Source: DASYAN01 sp963727755
GTDB lineage: Bacteria > Chloroflexota > Ktedonobacteria > Ktedonobacterales > Ktedonobacteraceae
NCBI GenBank assembly: GCA_963727755.1
Contig: CAVSHN010000010.1
Coordinates: 116,243 to 180,242, forward strand
Reading direction: 5' to 3'
DNA length: 64,000 nt
The notes beneath the pieces are model-generated. The model ran no database searches and was not told where the DNA came from. It saw nothing but the letters and a program-made list of their open reading frames with translations. Positions within the stretch are counted from its first letter, which is position 1. Each line of letters begins with the position of its first letter. Positions 55,563 to 64,000 of this stretch are shown piece after piece. The position numbers were made by a program, and so were the translations under genes.

Positions 55563-57128
55563 CTATGCTCCTCGGAGAGATAGCACCTCACCTACCGTCT
55601 TCAAGATAATAAATAGATCAAGCATGAACGACTGTCTTTTGATATAGTAAAGATCATACTGCAACTTGATCAGCGCGTCGTTGTCTGTCCTACCATAACG
55701 GTACTTCACCTGAGCCCAGCCTGTCAACCCAGGTTTAACGGCCAGACGATAGCCATAAAAAGGAAGCGTTTTTTCCAATTCCTTGATGAATTCTGCTCGC
55801 TCCGGCCTTGGACCAATCAGGCTCATATCACCCCGTAAAATGTTGAACACTTGCGGTACTTCATCTAAATGCGTAGAACGCAAGAAACGCCCTACCCTCG
55901 TTATCCGTTTATCAGATGCAGCAGCCCATACCGCATGCCCCCCATCCTCAGCATCCGTGCGCATCGTGCGAAACTTATAAATCCGAAACGGTTTCCCTCG
56001 CAATCCAACTCGCTCCTGACTATAAAAGATTGGACCTGACGAGTCAAAATAGATACATAGCGATATAATAGGTAGCATCAGGCATAAAACTAGCAGACCA
56101 AAGATTCCACAGACAAGATCCAAGGCTTTCTTACTACATAGATAGAACGGGGATAAGATACGCTCTGATTGCAATGCCATATACCACTGATCACCAACAT
56201 GCTCTACTGGAATTTTACCAGTACTATTTTCAAAGACAACTGCCATAGGAAGCACAGATATACCATGCCGCGCAGCATCGGTAGCCTCTCTAAGTAGGTC
56301 CTGGTTAGTTCCGTACTTCAGGGTGATGATGATCATATCTATCATACCATTATACACTAAATACCGCAATATACTTCTACCGCCTAAAACAGGCAATCCA
56401 CTCTTATATGACTTATCTTCAGTGCTTTCATCGATATAGCCTAGAATGCTGATGTCGGAACGCTTAAGACTCTGTAACTCCTTAGCAACAGTTTCTCCAG
56501 CCGCATTAACCCCTACAATGACGGCTCGTTGACGGAAACGAGGCAAGTTCTTAATTTCTGCAAATACCACACGCCACGTGCTCATAATAGGCACTGCTAT
56601 CGTAAAGAAAAGAAGTGCATATTTGAAAGAAGAACCTACCCCCACTTTCAAGAAAGGAGTTGCTAGTAGTACCCACAAGAGGAAAGTAAGTATAAGTGCG
56701 AGTAGCGTTTTGAAGGCCCCTATAAAGCGATTGGAAGCGCTAGACAAATCATACGCCTGTGTTATTCTGGTAGACATACTCCACAATATAATCCCTAGAG
56801 TTATATATGGAATAGTTGCGTTCCATACAACTTCATGATGAAAAATCGGCGATCCCAAATGGAAAAATGGGGCTAGCAGGAACATGAGCAGGAGCAATCC
56901 TACCAGCAAAACCCCGTCACCAACCACGAGGTAGAGATACCACCGTGGTTGTGCAAGCCTTCTCCCTTGTCTTCTTTCGTAGTAATCATGGTAACCTTCA
57001 TCCATACCCCCTGCTACTTGCAAGGTTACCAATCTCCTCTCATCTACTGTTAATGATACTTTATCCTCTATTTCACAAAGACTTGGGGAAGACATTATTG
57101 ACACACCTTGTTCAAGATCGTGTTGCAT
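55563..57128 (-). CDS. Polyprenyl-phosphate sugar-1-phosphate transferase (WbaP/WcaJ family)
   Basis: About 521 residues from the ATG at 57128, chosen for its AAGGAG ribosome site; upstream in-frame starts would overlap the previous gene. There are four N-terminal membrane segments, a Rossmann-like middle domain (AVIVGVNAAGETVAKEL), and the C-terminal catalytic domain with FRIYKFRTMRTDAE, RFLRSTHLDEVPQVFN and LIGPRPERAEF. It starts repeat-unit assembly by moving a sugar 1-phosphate from a UDP-sugar to undecaprenyl phosphate. It is co-directional and 26 bp after the glycosyltransferase gene. Confidence 0.88.
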   Translation of the reverse strand: MQHDLEQGVSIMSSPSLCEIEDKVSLTVDERRLVTLQVAGGMDEGYHDYYERRQGRRLAQPRWYLYLVVGDGVLLVGLLLLMFLLAPFFHLGSPIFHHEVVWNATIPYITLGIILWSMSTRITQAYDLSSASNRFIGAFKTLLALILTFLLWVLLATPFLKVGVGSSFKYALLFFTIAVPIMSTWRVVFAEIKNLPRFRQRAVIVGVNAAGETVAKELQSLKRSDISILGYIDESTEDKSYKSGLPVLGGRSILRYLVYNGMIDMIIITLKYGTNQDLLREATDAARHGISVLPMAVVFENSTGKIPVEHVGDQWYMALQSERILSPFYLCSKKALDLVCGIFGLLVLCLMLPIISLCIYFDSSGPIFYSQERVGLRGKPFRIYKFRTMRTDAEDGGHAVWAAASDKRITRVGRFLRSTHLDEVPQVFNILRGDMSLIGPRPERAEFIKELEKTLPFYGYRLAVKPGLTGWAQVKYRYGRTDNDALIKLQYDLYYIKRQSFMLDLFIILKTVGEVLSLRGA

Positions 57129-57153
57129 AACCGGCTCCTTCTTCAAATGCCAT

Positions 57154-58401
57154 TCACCTTGCCAAGAGAGAGTCCTTTCTGGCATGAGTTGCAATCGCAT
57201 TTTGATAGACATCCAGTAATCCGTTTATCAATATCTGCCAATCGTGATGCTCCTCCACATAAACTCGTCCATGTCGGCTCAGCAGAGAAGAGTGATCGGC
57301 ATCATCTAGAAGACTTAAAGTTGCTTCGGTAAAACCCTTTTGAGACTCTGCAACAAGTAAGTCACGCCCAGGACAAGCTCTCAAAGCTTCTGCAACCTGA
57401 GGTGTTACAACAACAGGTGTGCCTAAAGCCATAGCTTCTAATACTTTGTTTTGAATGCCTGTACTGTAGACCATCGGGCAGACCATTACTTCAGCACGCC
57501 CTATATATGGGCGTATATCATCTACGCGACCCGTGACCTCCACGCGTGGATAATCTGCTAAGCGTTGTATAACTCTGGTGGGCTCGCTACCAACGACAGT
57601 AAGAGTGACTTCTGGTCGAGACTGCCACACAAGTGGCATGATCTGCTGATAGAGATAGAGCACGGTTGCTACATTCGGATGATAATTCATCTTGCCTGAG
57701 AATACTAGATTGAAGCGTTTTCGCTCTTGCTGCGCTGGACGAAAATACTCCAGATCAACTCCATTCGGCAATACCGTGATTGATGATGCAGCGTGACTAT
57801 CATCACTCGTCAAATCTCTAGTATGTTTGGATCTTAAATCAATCATAGCCTGACGATCACGATTTGAGGTGACAACTACATGCTCTAACTTGTCTAACAT
57901 CTTCGCTTCGTACTGTTGGATTCGTCCATGCTCTAGCAGGGCCATTGTCCTTGTGGAGATGTTGGGACCTGACACTATAGTGTGCTTGTAGAGCTGGCTG
58001 ATACAATCAACTGCATCCCATATTAGTGGATAAGTAGACACCAAGCTCTCCATCGGGACAAGGCCCCGCAAATGCTCCACATGAATTATATCAAAAGCTT
58101 TTTTTGTACAAATGCTTTGTAATGCTCGCGCAAAACATCCTGACCGAGCATAAGCCACATGCATAGAACTTGATCCAACTAATGCCTCTCCACTACGCAG
58201 TCTAGCTTGCCACTTTGACTCATATACTATTAATACATCATATCCCTGGCCTCGTAACGCCTCTGCATCCGCCAGCTCCTGCTCTGATCTGCACAACATT
58301 GCAATTGTTAATTCGTGTTTCTTTCGAAGTTGCGTTAAAAATCCATAACTACGTACACGAATACGCGATGGTGGATATGGTACGACAAATAGAATACGCA
58401 T
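57154..58401 (-). CDS. Glycosyltransferase, GT4/GT-B type
   Basis: 415 residues. The N-terminus MRILFVVPYPPSRIRVRSYGFL is the usual first strand and loop of GT-B enzymes. The C-terminal half has NLVFSGKMNYHPNVATVL and GIQNKVLEAMALGTPVVVTPQVAEAL (the conserved E-x7-E region). It resembles the sugar-transferases of the PEP-CTERM/exopolysaccharide type. It presumably adds a sugar to the lipid-linked intermediate. It lies tightly between the UDP-sugar dehydrogenase and the initiating transferase gene. Confidence 0.83.
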   Translation of the reverse strand: MRILFVVPYPPSRIRVRSYGFLTQLRKKHELTIAMLCRSEQELADAEALRGQGYDVLIVYESKWQARLRSGEALVGSSSMHVAYARSGCFARALQSICTKKAFDIIHVEHLRGLVPMESLVSTYPLIWDAVDCISQLYKHTIVSGPNISTRTMALLEHGRIQQYEAKMLDKLEHVVVTSNRDRQAMIDLRSKHTRDLTSDDSHAASSITVLPNGVDLEYFRPAQQERKRFNLVFSGKMNYHPNVATVLYLYQQIMPLVWQSRPEVTLTVVGSEPTRVIQRLADYPRVEVTGRVDDIRPYIGRAEVMVCPMVYSTGIQNKVLEAMALGTPVVVTPQVAEALRACPGRDLLVAESQKGFTEATLSLLDDADHSSLLSRHGRVYVEEHHDWQILINGLLDVYQNAIATHARKDSLLAR

Positions 58402-58464
58402 ACTTATATTCTCCTATGTTTAATATAAAAAGCTTTTTTCTTTTCTCATCTATCCAGACGTGTC

Positions 58465-59860
58465 TTAGTACTCTATTATTCTCTCAAACTCTACTTTCGC
58501 TTGACGACCATCACCAATGACAGCATAGCGTATCCCTAAGGACTCGATCTTCTCTTTACTAAGCGCTCGACGCCCATCAAGTACCACCTGACAGGAACCA
58601 AAGCGACTGAAATCAAACAATTGATATGTTTGGTGATCTGCTTGAAGAATGATAGCTCGAATTTTGCCTTCCACCTCAGCAGTGAGAGGTGTGTAACCCA
58701 TAGCACGTAATTCGTCTTCACTAAATAGCGGGTCATCTACATATACTGAGGCCCCACACGCTAAAAGGGCTTGCTGGAGAAGTTTCGCACTCGTGAACGC
58801 CACTTCACGCACATTGCCACGATAAGCTACCCCAAGAATAAGTACAGGTTGATTAGCTAATGATCCGATAGCAGCCTGGAGCCGCTGCACCGCATACTCT
58901 GCCATTGAATCGTTGATTTGACGTGCATAGCGAGGTAACGTGAGCATTGGCCGTTTAGCTTCATAAGCAGCTTCATAAGCGTGCATCCGCCTATCCTCCA
59001 AACCAGCAAGAAGAAAGTAAGGATAGACAGGGATACAATGTCCACCAACCCCAACCCCTGGACTATGAATATGAGAATAAGGCTGGGTATTGGCTGCTGC
59101 AATGGCTGCTGCAACATTGAGCCCACGAGCATCTGCAAATTGGGCAAATTCATTCGCGAGAGCAATGTTGACATCGCGATAGGTCGTCTCTATTAGCTTG
59201 ACAAACTCGGCCTCATCCGCTGAAGCCATTGTAATGATTTCAGCATCTAGCACTGATTGATAGAACTGAACGCCTACCAATGTACTCTGCTCATCAATAC
59301 CTCCCACTACCTTGGGGTAGGTACGTAGATCACGGAAAATCGACCCAGATGAAACACGCTCAGGACTATACGCCAGATAGAAATCCTCACCAGCCTTGAG
59401 ACCGGATGCGATTTTCAAGCAACTGACGAAAACGTCCTGAAGTCGTACCCACTGGCAACGTGGTCTCATAACTCACAAGAGTGCCAGATTTGAGCCCTGC
59501 TCCAATAGCCTGAGTAGCAGCATCAATTGATGTGAAATCCACATTATGATTATCATCGACAAATACAGGAACAATAACTACTACAGCATTGGCGCTACTT
59601 ACTGCACCAGTTGTATCTAATGTCGCAGAGAGCAATCCCTCACGCACTAGACGCGGGACTTCAATCGCAAGTTCTGGCTCTTCTCCAACGTGTGACTTTC
59701 CTGCATTGATACTTTCAACTACTTGAGCATTGATATCACAACCAATCACACGATGACCATGCTGGGCATACTGGACTGCCAGTGGCAAACCAATCTTGCC
59801 TAGGCCAATCACAGCAATCGTTAACTGCTCTGGTGAGTTGTTACGCCAATTCTTCTGCAT
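58465..59860 (-). CDS. UDP-N-acetyl-hexosamine 6-dehydrogenase (WbpA/WecC type; one-base frameshift)
   Basis: About 464 residues when repaired. It has the Rossmann motif VIGLGKIGLPLAVQYAQHG, YETTLPVGTTSGRF, LAYSPERVSSG and the catalytic Cys in GVGGHCIPVYPYF. It should oxidise C6 of a UDP-HexNAc to the uronic acid with 2 NAD+. The frame breaks near 59413 (GAAAATC on the minus strand); three A instead of four gives LLEIASGLKAGEDF. With the next two genes upstream it forms the WbpA-WbpB-WbpE set for UDP-2-acetamido-3-amino-uronic acid. Whether the donor is the gluco or manno epimer cannot be told. Confidence 0.85.
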
Positions 59861-59871
59861 ATAACTTTCCC

Positions 59872-60951
59872 TTAACCTTGCTCTTGAAAGGTATTTGCTC
59901 CCCCATCATTAGATGTTGTATGGGAACCAAATACCTTTAATTCTAGCTCCACTTGTCCCTCAGTCTGATGTCCGTACGCCGATGCACCAAGGCAATGAAC
60001 AATACGCAGGACAGCTAGACCATCTTCACCAGTCACAGTCGGTAACATATCTTTCCGTATTGCGCCTAATACATCTTCGTATTCCAAACGCAAAGGCTCC
60101 GCTTTATGTATCTTTAGACGCGTCATCGTCCCTTCACTTACTCCTGTAAGGCGACTTAAATCTTTCCATGTTGTTACTGTATAGTCGTTTTCATAAAAAT
60201 ACACATCTTGAGTGAGATAATTAACAACAAACATACCCTTTTCGCCTGTAATACTGATTTCGCGTATTTTTGTTGGAGTAAGCCAATTTACATCAAGAGC
60301 CCCTATCGCACCATTGGCAAAGCGCAGAATACCAAGAAGCAAATCCTCATGGCTAGTATGCACATGCTGCTGCGTTTCTGCATAGACATACTTGACATCC
60401 GCACCTGCCAAATAGCGCATCACATCCACATCATGCGTAGCAAGGTCGAGTATCACTCCAACATCACGAATACGCGGAGGAAATGGCCCAAGCCGTCTCG
60501 CATGAAGATGAAAGATCCGACCTAATTCATTTGCCACCAAACGACGCTTTACCTCGACAACTGCTGGATTGAACCGCTCAACATGTCCGACAGCTATTTT
60601 CACCTTTTGCCTATTTGCAATATCAAGCAGAGTATTAGCTTCCTCAATAGTACTTGCCATTGGCTTTTCGATAAGCACATTAATGCCCTGGTTCAATAGA
60701 TACTCCGCTACTGGAAAATGGCTCTGCGTTGGCACAACAACTGCAACTAGATCAGGATGGGTCTGCTCTACCATTTGCCGATAGTCAGTATAGCCCTCCA
60801 CATGAAAACGCTTCATTGCCTGCTGTAAAGTTGCCTCAGAGGATTCTGCGACTCCAACGAGCTGTACTTGCCCTTCATCGAAATCTTTGAGCACGCGAAG
60901 ATGATTCATGCCCATCGAGCCTGCGCCAACAACGCCAACTCTTAGTTGCAT
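59872..60951 (-). CDS. Gfo/Idh/MocA oxidoreductase (WbpB/WlbA-like UDP-sugar 3-dehydrogenase)
   Basis: 359 residues with N-terminal NAD(P) fold (VGVVGAGSMGMNHLRVL), the family-typical EKPMASTIEEA (catalytic Lys) and GHVERFNPAVVEVK. In WbpB-type pathways this enzyme oxidises C3 of the UDP-HexNAc uronic acid to the 3-keto sugar, the substrate for the PLP aminotransferase encoded immediately upstream. The gene overlaps the end of that aminotransferase gene by about 10 bp, indicating translational coupling. Confidence 0.82.
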   Translation of the reverse strand: MQLRVGVVGAGSMGMNHLRVLKDFDEGQVQLVGVAESSEATLQQAMKRFHVEGYTDYRQMVEQTHPDLVAVVVPTQSHFPVAEYLLNQGINVLIEKPMASTIEEANTLLDIANRQKVKIAVGHVERFNPAVVEVKRRLVANELGRIFHLHARRLGPFPPRIRDVGVILDLATHDVDVMRYLAGADVKYVYAETQQHVHTSHEDLLLGILRFANGAIGALDVNWLTPTKIREISITGEKGMFVVNYLTQDVYFYENDYTVTTWKDLSRLTGVSEGTMTRLKIHKAEPLRLEYEDVLGAIRKDMLPTVTGEDGLAVLRIVHCLGASAYGHQTEGQVELELKVFGSHTTSNDGGANTFQEQG

Positions 60952-62060
60952 AGTCTTAAAACCTCTCTTGCTACAATAGCGAGATCTTCTTTGCTCAACG
61001 CTGGATGGACTGGTAACGATAGCACTCGACGGGATGCTTCTTCAGTAACCGGAAGTGATGCCTCGCTAGATGTTTCACTTCCACTGACAAAGCTATATTT
61101 ATCAAGATTTTGCTGATAAAATGGCTGTTTATGAATAGGCATAGGATAGTGAATAGCAGTTCCAACTCCCGGTCTCGCAATTGCTTTACCCATTCATTAC
61201 GATCAATATGATTATCAGGAATACAAATCGTATACTGATGAAAGACATGACAACATCCAGAACGAGTGATTGGCGTTTTCACAAAGTTTCGGAGTTTTTC
61301 CGTCAAAAACGTCGCATTAGCAATACGCTGCTCTGTAAACTTTCCCAATTTTTCAGCTTGAACAACACCTAATGCGCCTTGTAACTCTGTCATACGCAGG
61401 TTGTATCCCAAACTATGATGTTTATAACGCTCTTGTTGCCCATGGCTGCGGAGTAAACGTACACGCTCGGCAATGGCAGGATCATTCGTAGTGACCATAC
61501 CACCCTCGCCTGTTGTCATATTCTTCGTCGCATAGAATGAAAAGCAACCTGTACCAAAACTACCAACAGGCTTCCCATCTATGCTAGCCATATGAGCCTG
61601 ACAGGCATCTTCAATCATTGCCAGATTATGCGTAGCTGCAAGCTCACACAGACGCTTCATATCACAGGGATGACCATAGAGATGGACAGGAATAATCGCT
61701 TTTGTCCGAGCCGTGATGGCTCTCTCCACTAATAGAGGATCTATGTTATAGGTATCAAATTCAATATCAACAAATACAGGCGTAGCACCAACTAACAAAA
61801 TCACATTTGCAGTTGCCGCAAAGCTAAATGCAGTCGTAATTACTTCATCACCAGGGCCAATACCATGAGCAAGTAATGCAAGATGAAGAGCTGCTGTTCC
61901 AAGCGAGACCGCAACAGCTTCTTCCACACCGCAAATTCTCGCAAAACTCTGTTCAAAAGTAGCCACTCGTGCGCCTTGCGCTAACTGTCCTGAGAGGAGA
62001 ACCTGCAATACCGCATCTCTCTCCTCTATATCCGAGAAGTGGGCTTGCAATAGAAATCAT
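60942..62060 (-). pseudogene. DegT/DnrJ/EryC1 sugar aminotransferase (WbpE-like), two frameshifts
   Basis: The reconstructed protein of about 372 residues starts MISIASPLL at 62060. PLP-binding features are present: LALLAHGIGPGDEVITTAFSF, MIEDACQAHMASIDGK, and internal-aldimine Lys in FYATKNMTTGEGGM. Two breaks separate it into three frames. One is near 62031 (CTCGGATAT, one base too many before DIEERDAV). The other is near 61168 (GACCGGGAG, one base too few before GVGTAIHYPMPIHKQP). It would aminate the 3-keto UDP-sugar made by the next gene. Two breaks may mean a dead gene or two sequence errors. The ATG directly abuts the right end of an IscB-type mini-element. Confidence 0.72.
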
Positions 62061-62544
62061 CAAACTGCGACCTGCGGAGATCTCCGCATTGGTACATAAA
62101 GATATGTTGCCAGCAAGCGGGTTCGATGAGGTCTTCCTTTCTTGGCAGATTGGATACGGGTTCCCCATAGATGTTCCTTTCTGGGGACCCCCCCCAATCT
62201 CGTGGGTTGGGAGGAAAGAAAGGCACTGCAAGGCGAGCCCGCGTAGCGCCTCTCAATAAATTGCTCTTTCGAGCCCCTGGAAACCCAGGTGATGTGTGCC
62301 TCGACAATGTTGTCGGCCCGGTACTTGTCTCTTGAGCACTGACTTAACCCTTATACACCTGTTTAACCCATCAGTTCTAGAGCAGCACGCAGGCAACGCA
62401 CGTGCAGGTAGGAACTTGAAACTCTCATCGATAACGTAGCCCGATGACCTTGCAGTCCTGGCTGACTGAGTCCGGTCAGGTGAGCTTCTGAAACAACCTT
62501 GCAGTTGCTCACAAGCACCCACCTTTAGGCGTGGGGTTCCTGAC
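62061..62544 (-). mobile_element. IscB-type mini-element with orphan omega-RNA in the polysaccharide-cluster leader
   Basis: Left end GTCAGGAACCCC (62544 inward) and right end CCGCAGGTCGCAGTTTG followed by ATGA (62057-62060) are the same as those of IscB element 1. Between the omega-RNA end, at the position where iscB would begin (TTTATTGAGAGG), and the right end there are only about 210 bp and no iscB frame. No transposase is present. It stands between the first cluster gene and any upstream promoter. Confidence 0.78.
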
Positions 62545-62560
62545 ACGTCCTTAGCTTTAG
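62265..62560 (-). ncRNA. Orphan omega-RNA in the 5' leader of the polysaccharide cluster
   Basis: Family blocks in order: GTCAGGAACCCCACGCC, GGTGCTTGTGAGCAAC, CTCACCTGACC, GGTTAAACAGGTGTATAAGG, GTTAAGTCAGTGCTC, CATTGTCGAGGC and ACCTGGGTTTCCAGG. It reads in the same direction as the cluster. The presumptive guide from the flank is CTAAAGCTAAGGACGT. It would depend on an IscB encoded elsewhere, for example the two in this window. Confidence 0.75.
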
Positions 62561-62843
62561 CTATGAACCCTAATATTTCAACTTCACATAGTATCTGCAT
62601 GAAAGGATACCTTCCTTAGCAAAAAAAGTCAAGATCAAAAGGGTTACAATTCCTTAACCATATTTGGCGTATTTTGATGTAAAATTAACCGACTTATTTA
62701 CCTGAATATTAGGATCTGTTCCGAAGCAAGTAACTAGCTTGCTTCAGAACAATCTCCTCTGGAGGACTAGTTCAGCAGCGTGATGAGAAGTCCATCGAGT
62801 GGATCCTCGGCCCTAGATTTTGCACAGTGGCAGTAAAGACTGC
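62561..62843. other. Intergenic region upstream of the polysaccharide cluster
   Basis: This region of about 280 bp is AT-rich from 62560 to 62715 and should contain the promoter driving the mini-element and cluster leftward; I cannot fix a single -35/-10 pair. A hairpin occupies 62717-62751. No ORF is convincing. Confidence 0.4.
62717..62751. terminator. Hairpin, probable terminator of the secreted TIM-barrel gene
   Basis: TGTTCCGAAGCAAG pairs with CTTGCTTCAGAACA (one mismatch) around a short loop, about 95 bp past the stop codon of the gene at 62844. There is no clear T run on either side, so function is uncertain. Confidence 0.45.
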
Positions 62844-63898
62844 TCACAAGGTTACGCCTCCGCTAGAAGCTGTTCTTGTTGGAGCCAATGACGCCTTTTT
62901 TGGCATATATCGAGCAATGGTCGATTTCAAATCATTCCAGTGCTGCTGCGGGTTATCAGAAGACATAGTATCATCATAACTATACCACAGAATAACCCTC
63001 GGATGTGAATGCGCCAGCGTCTGAGAAAGCATATAATTCATTTGCGCTGCAGTAGGATAGGACGAACCCGGTGCACTAGAATAATTGCTACGACTATATG
63101 CTTGCAAAACTATCGCACTATCCTCCTTATGTGCATTAGCATATGCTTGTGTGCTAGATGCAATATTAGCCATCTGATCAATAGTGGGATAATTAGATGA
63201 AGCCTGCCTGACCGGATAAAAATCAGTACCTATCACTTCTGCAGTATCAAAAAAAGGACTGTTTTCATGCCATACACCTACTGAATGCCCTGGCTCATCT
63301 ATAAACAGGCGAGGATGATTGGGGTCTTGCTGGCGAACTACATCAGCAAGCTCACTTTTCATCGCGTCGTGATCATTTGGGTCCACCTCGTCACCAATAT
63401 AATAGCCCCACAATGCAGGCTGATTTTTTACCAAGTTCACTACATATTTAATAAAACCGTTATTATCGCTACAATTGCAAGTCGCGCTTAAATCAGGAAA
63501 CTCTGCATTTAAATCTTTTCCGTCATAAAATGCAGGTTTACTCAGCGAAAAAATCACTTTCATACCCAGTGACTGCGCTCGATCGAAATATGCTTCTTGA
63601 AAGCTTGTATCCCCATATATCTCGCCATAATTAATGACTAATTTAAATCCTGCTGCTGCCATGTCATTTAAATGGGATAGACAAGTTTCCACTAGGGTCC
63701 CATGCGGACTACAGCTTTCATACATTCCATACCCTTCGGAGGGTGCATCTGACGATACAACTGGCGAGGGGGTTGAAGATTTTATCACCCAAGGTATACT
63801 TTTTTGTACCTGAGTGATATGCGTAATTAATGCAGAAGCAATTATGACGATTGCTAGGGAAAGACAGCCAAAAGTACTGCCCGTTTAAACTTTTTCAT
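62844..63898 (-). CDS. Secreted TIM-barrel glycoside-hydrolase-like protein (one-base frameshift in the signal segment)
   Basis: About 351 residues when repaired. The N-terminus MKKFKRAVLLAVF continues in another frame as LAIVIIASALITHI, forming a signal peptide or anchor. One base is missing in GTCTTTCCCTAG near 63853. The main domain is barrel-like: GFKLVINYGEIYG, KVIFSLSKPAFYDG, LWGYYIGDEVDPNDH, PRLFIDEPG, VIGTDFYPV and ILWYSYDD. Acidic residues after strands (GDEVD, IDEPG) sit where glycosidase catalytic residues usually lie. I cannot name a GH family with certainty. It may trim or remodel the polysaccharide encoded next door. Confidence 0.6.
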
Positions 63899-64000
63899 GG
63901 ATAACATATCCACCTTTCAATTTAAGTATAATATTATAACATCCTCATACCAATTCCCGGTTCATCAAATGCCTCCAAGTAGTCCCTTTAGATACATAGT
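63899..64000. other. Upstream region of the last gene, at the window edge
   Basis: GAAAGGTGG lies just before two possible ATGs (63907 and 63898) and serves as the ribosome site. The remaining AT-rich bases presumably hold the promoter. Nothing else is visible before the window ends. Confidence 0.4.

Overview
The window looks like chromosomal DNA of a Ktedonobacteria-type Chloroflexota bacterium. This is an inference. It rests on several Ser/Thr protein kinases with zinc-ribbon or glycine-rich tails, an ECF sigma/anti-sigma pair, a Mrp ATPase fused to a DUF1858-type domain, and several IscB/omega-RNA elements, a system known from Ktedonobacter. Base composition is intermediate. No phage, plasmid or rRNA genes are seen.

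Layout. 0-4 kb: a membrane-anchored esterase and a Tat-exported GH2 beta-galactosidase with a ricin-type lectin tail. 4-10 kb: small membrane proteins, a HicA remnant, a TPR protein and two tandem membrane-anchored HtrA-like proteins, the second lacking the catalytic serine. 10-13.4 kb: kinase, ECF sigma and anti-sigma genes in one co-directional group on the minus strand. 13.6-14.1 kb: an orphan omega-RNA mini-element, then mrp. 15.2-19.6 kb: a tandem array of four paralogous genes of an unrecognised family, each with a conserved head and a different tail. Three units have an almost identical promoter and leader. 19.7-33 kb: housekeeping and assorted genes (gnd, hsp20, aroA, a CAP-domain protein, a radical SAM protein, a Ser/Thr kinase, tRNA-Arg, a hydrolase/phosphoribosyltransferase pair, pgi). 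32.8-34.7 kb: an IS607-type element. 34.9-62 kb: one long minus-strand cluster. It starts with sugar-nucleotide genes (DegT aminotransferase, Gfo/Idh oxidoreductase, UDP-sugar 6-dehydrogenase). Polysaccharide genes follow (glycosyltransferases, a polyprenyl-phosphate sugar transferase, a Wzz/BY-kinase-like protein, Wzy, Wzx, two deacetylase-like proteins). It ends with a single-module NRPS and the diaminopropionate genes sbnA and sbnB. 62.8-63.9 kb: a secreted TIM-barrel protein.

Two complete IscB elements and one orphan omega-RNA element are inserted in the polysaccharide/NRPS cluster. Their right ends meet start codons or stop-start junctions of cluster genes, so they appear to share transcription and translation signals with their hosts.

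A recurring oddity is that at least a dozen otherwise normal genes (including pgi and gnd) are broken by single-base indels, mostly one extra base in a short homopolymer. I treat most of these as probable sequence errors and annotate the repaired gene, stating where the break lies. One frameshift, shared by two copies in the tandem array, looks genuinely inherited.
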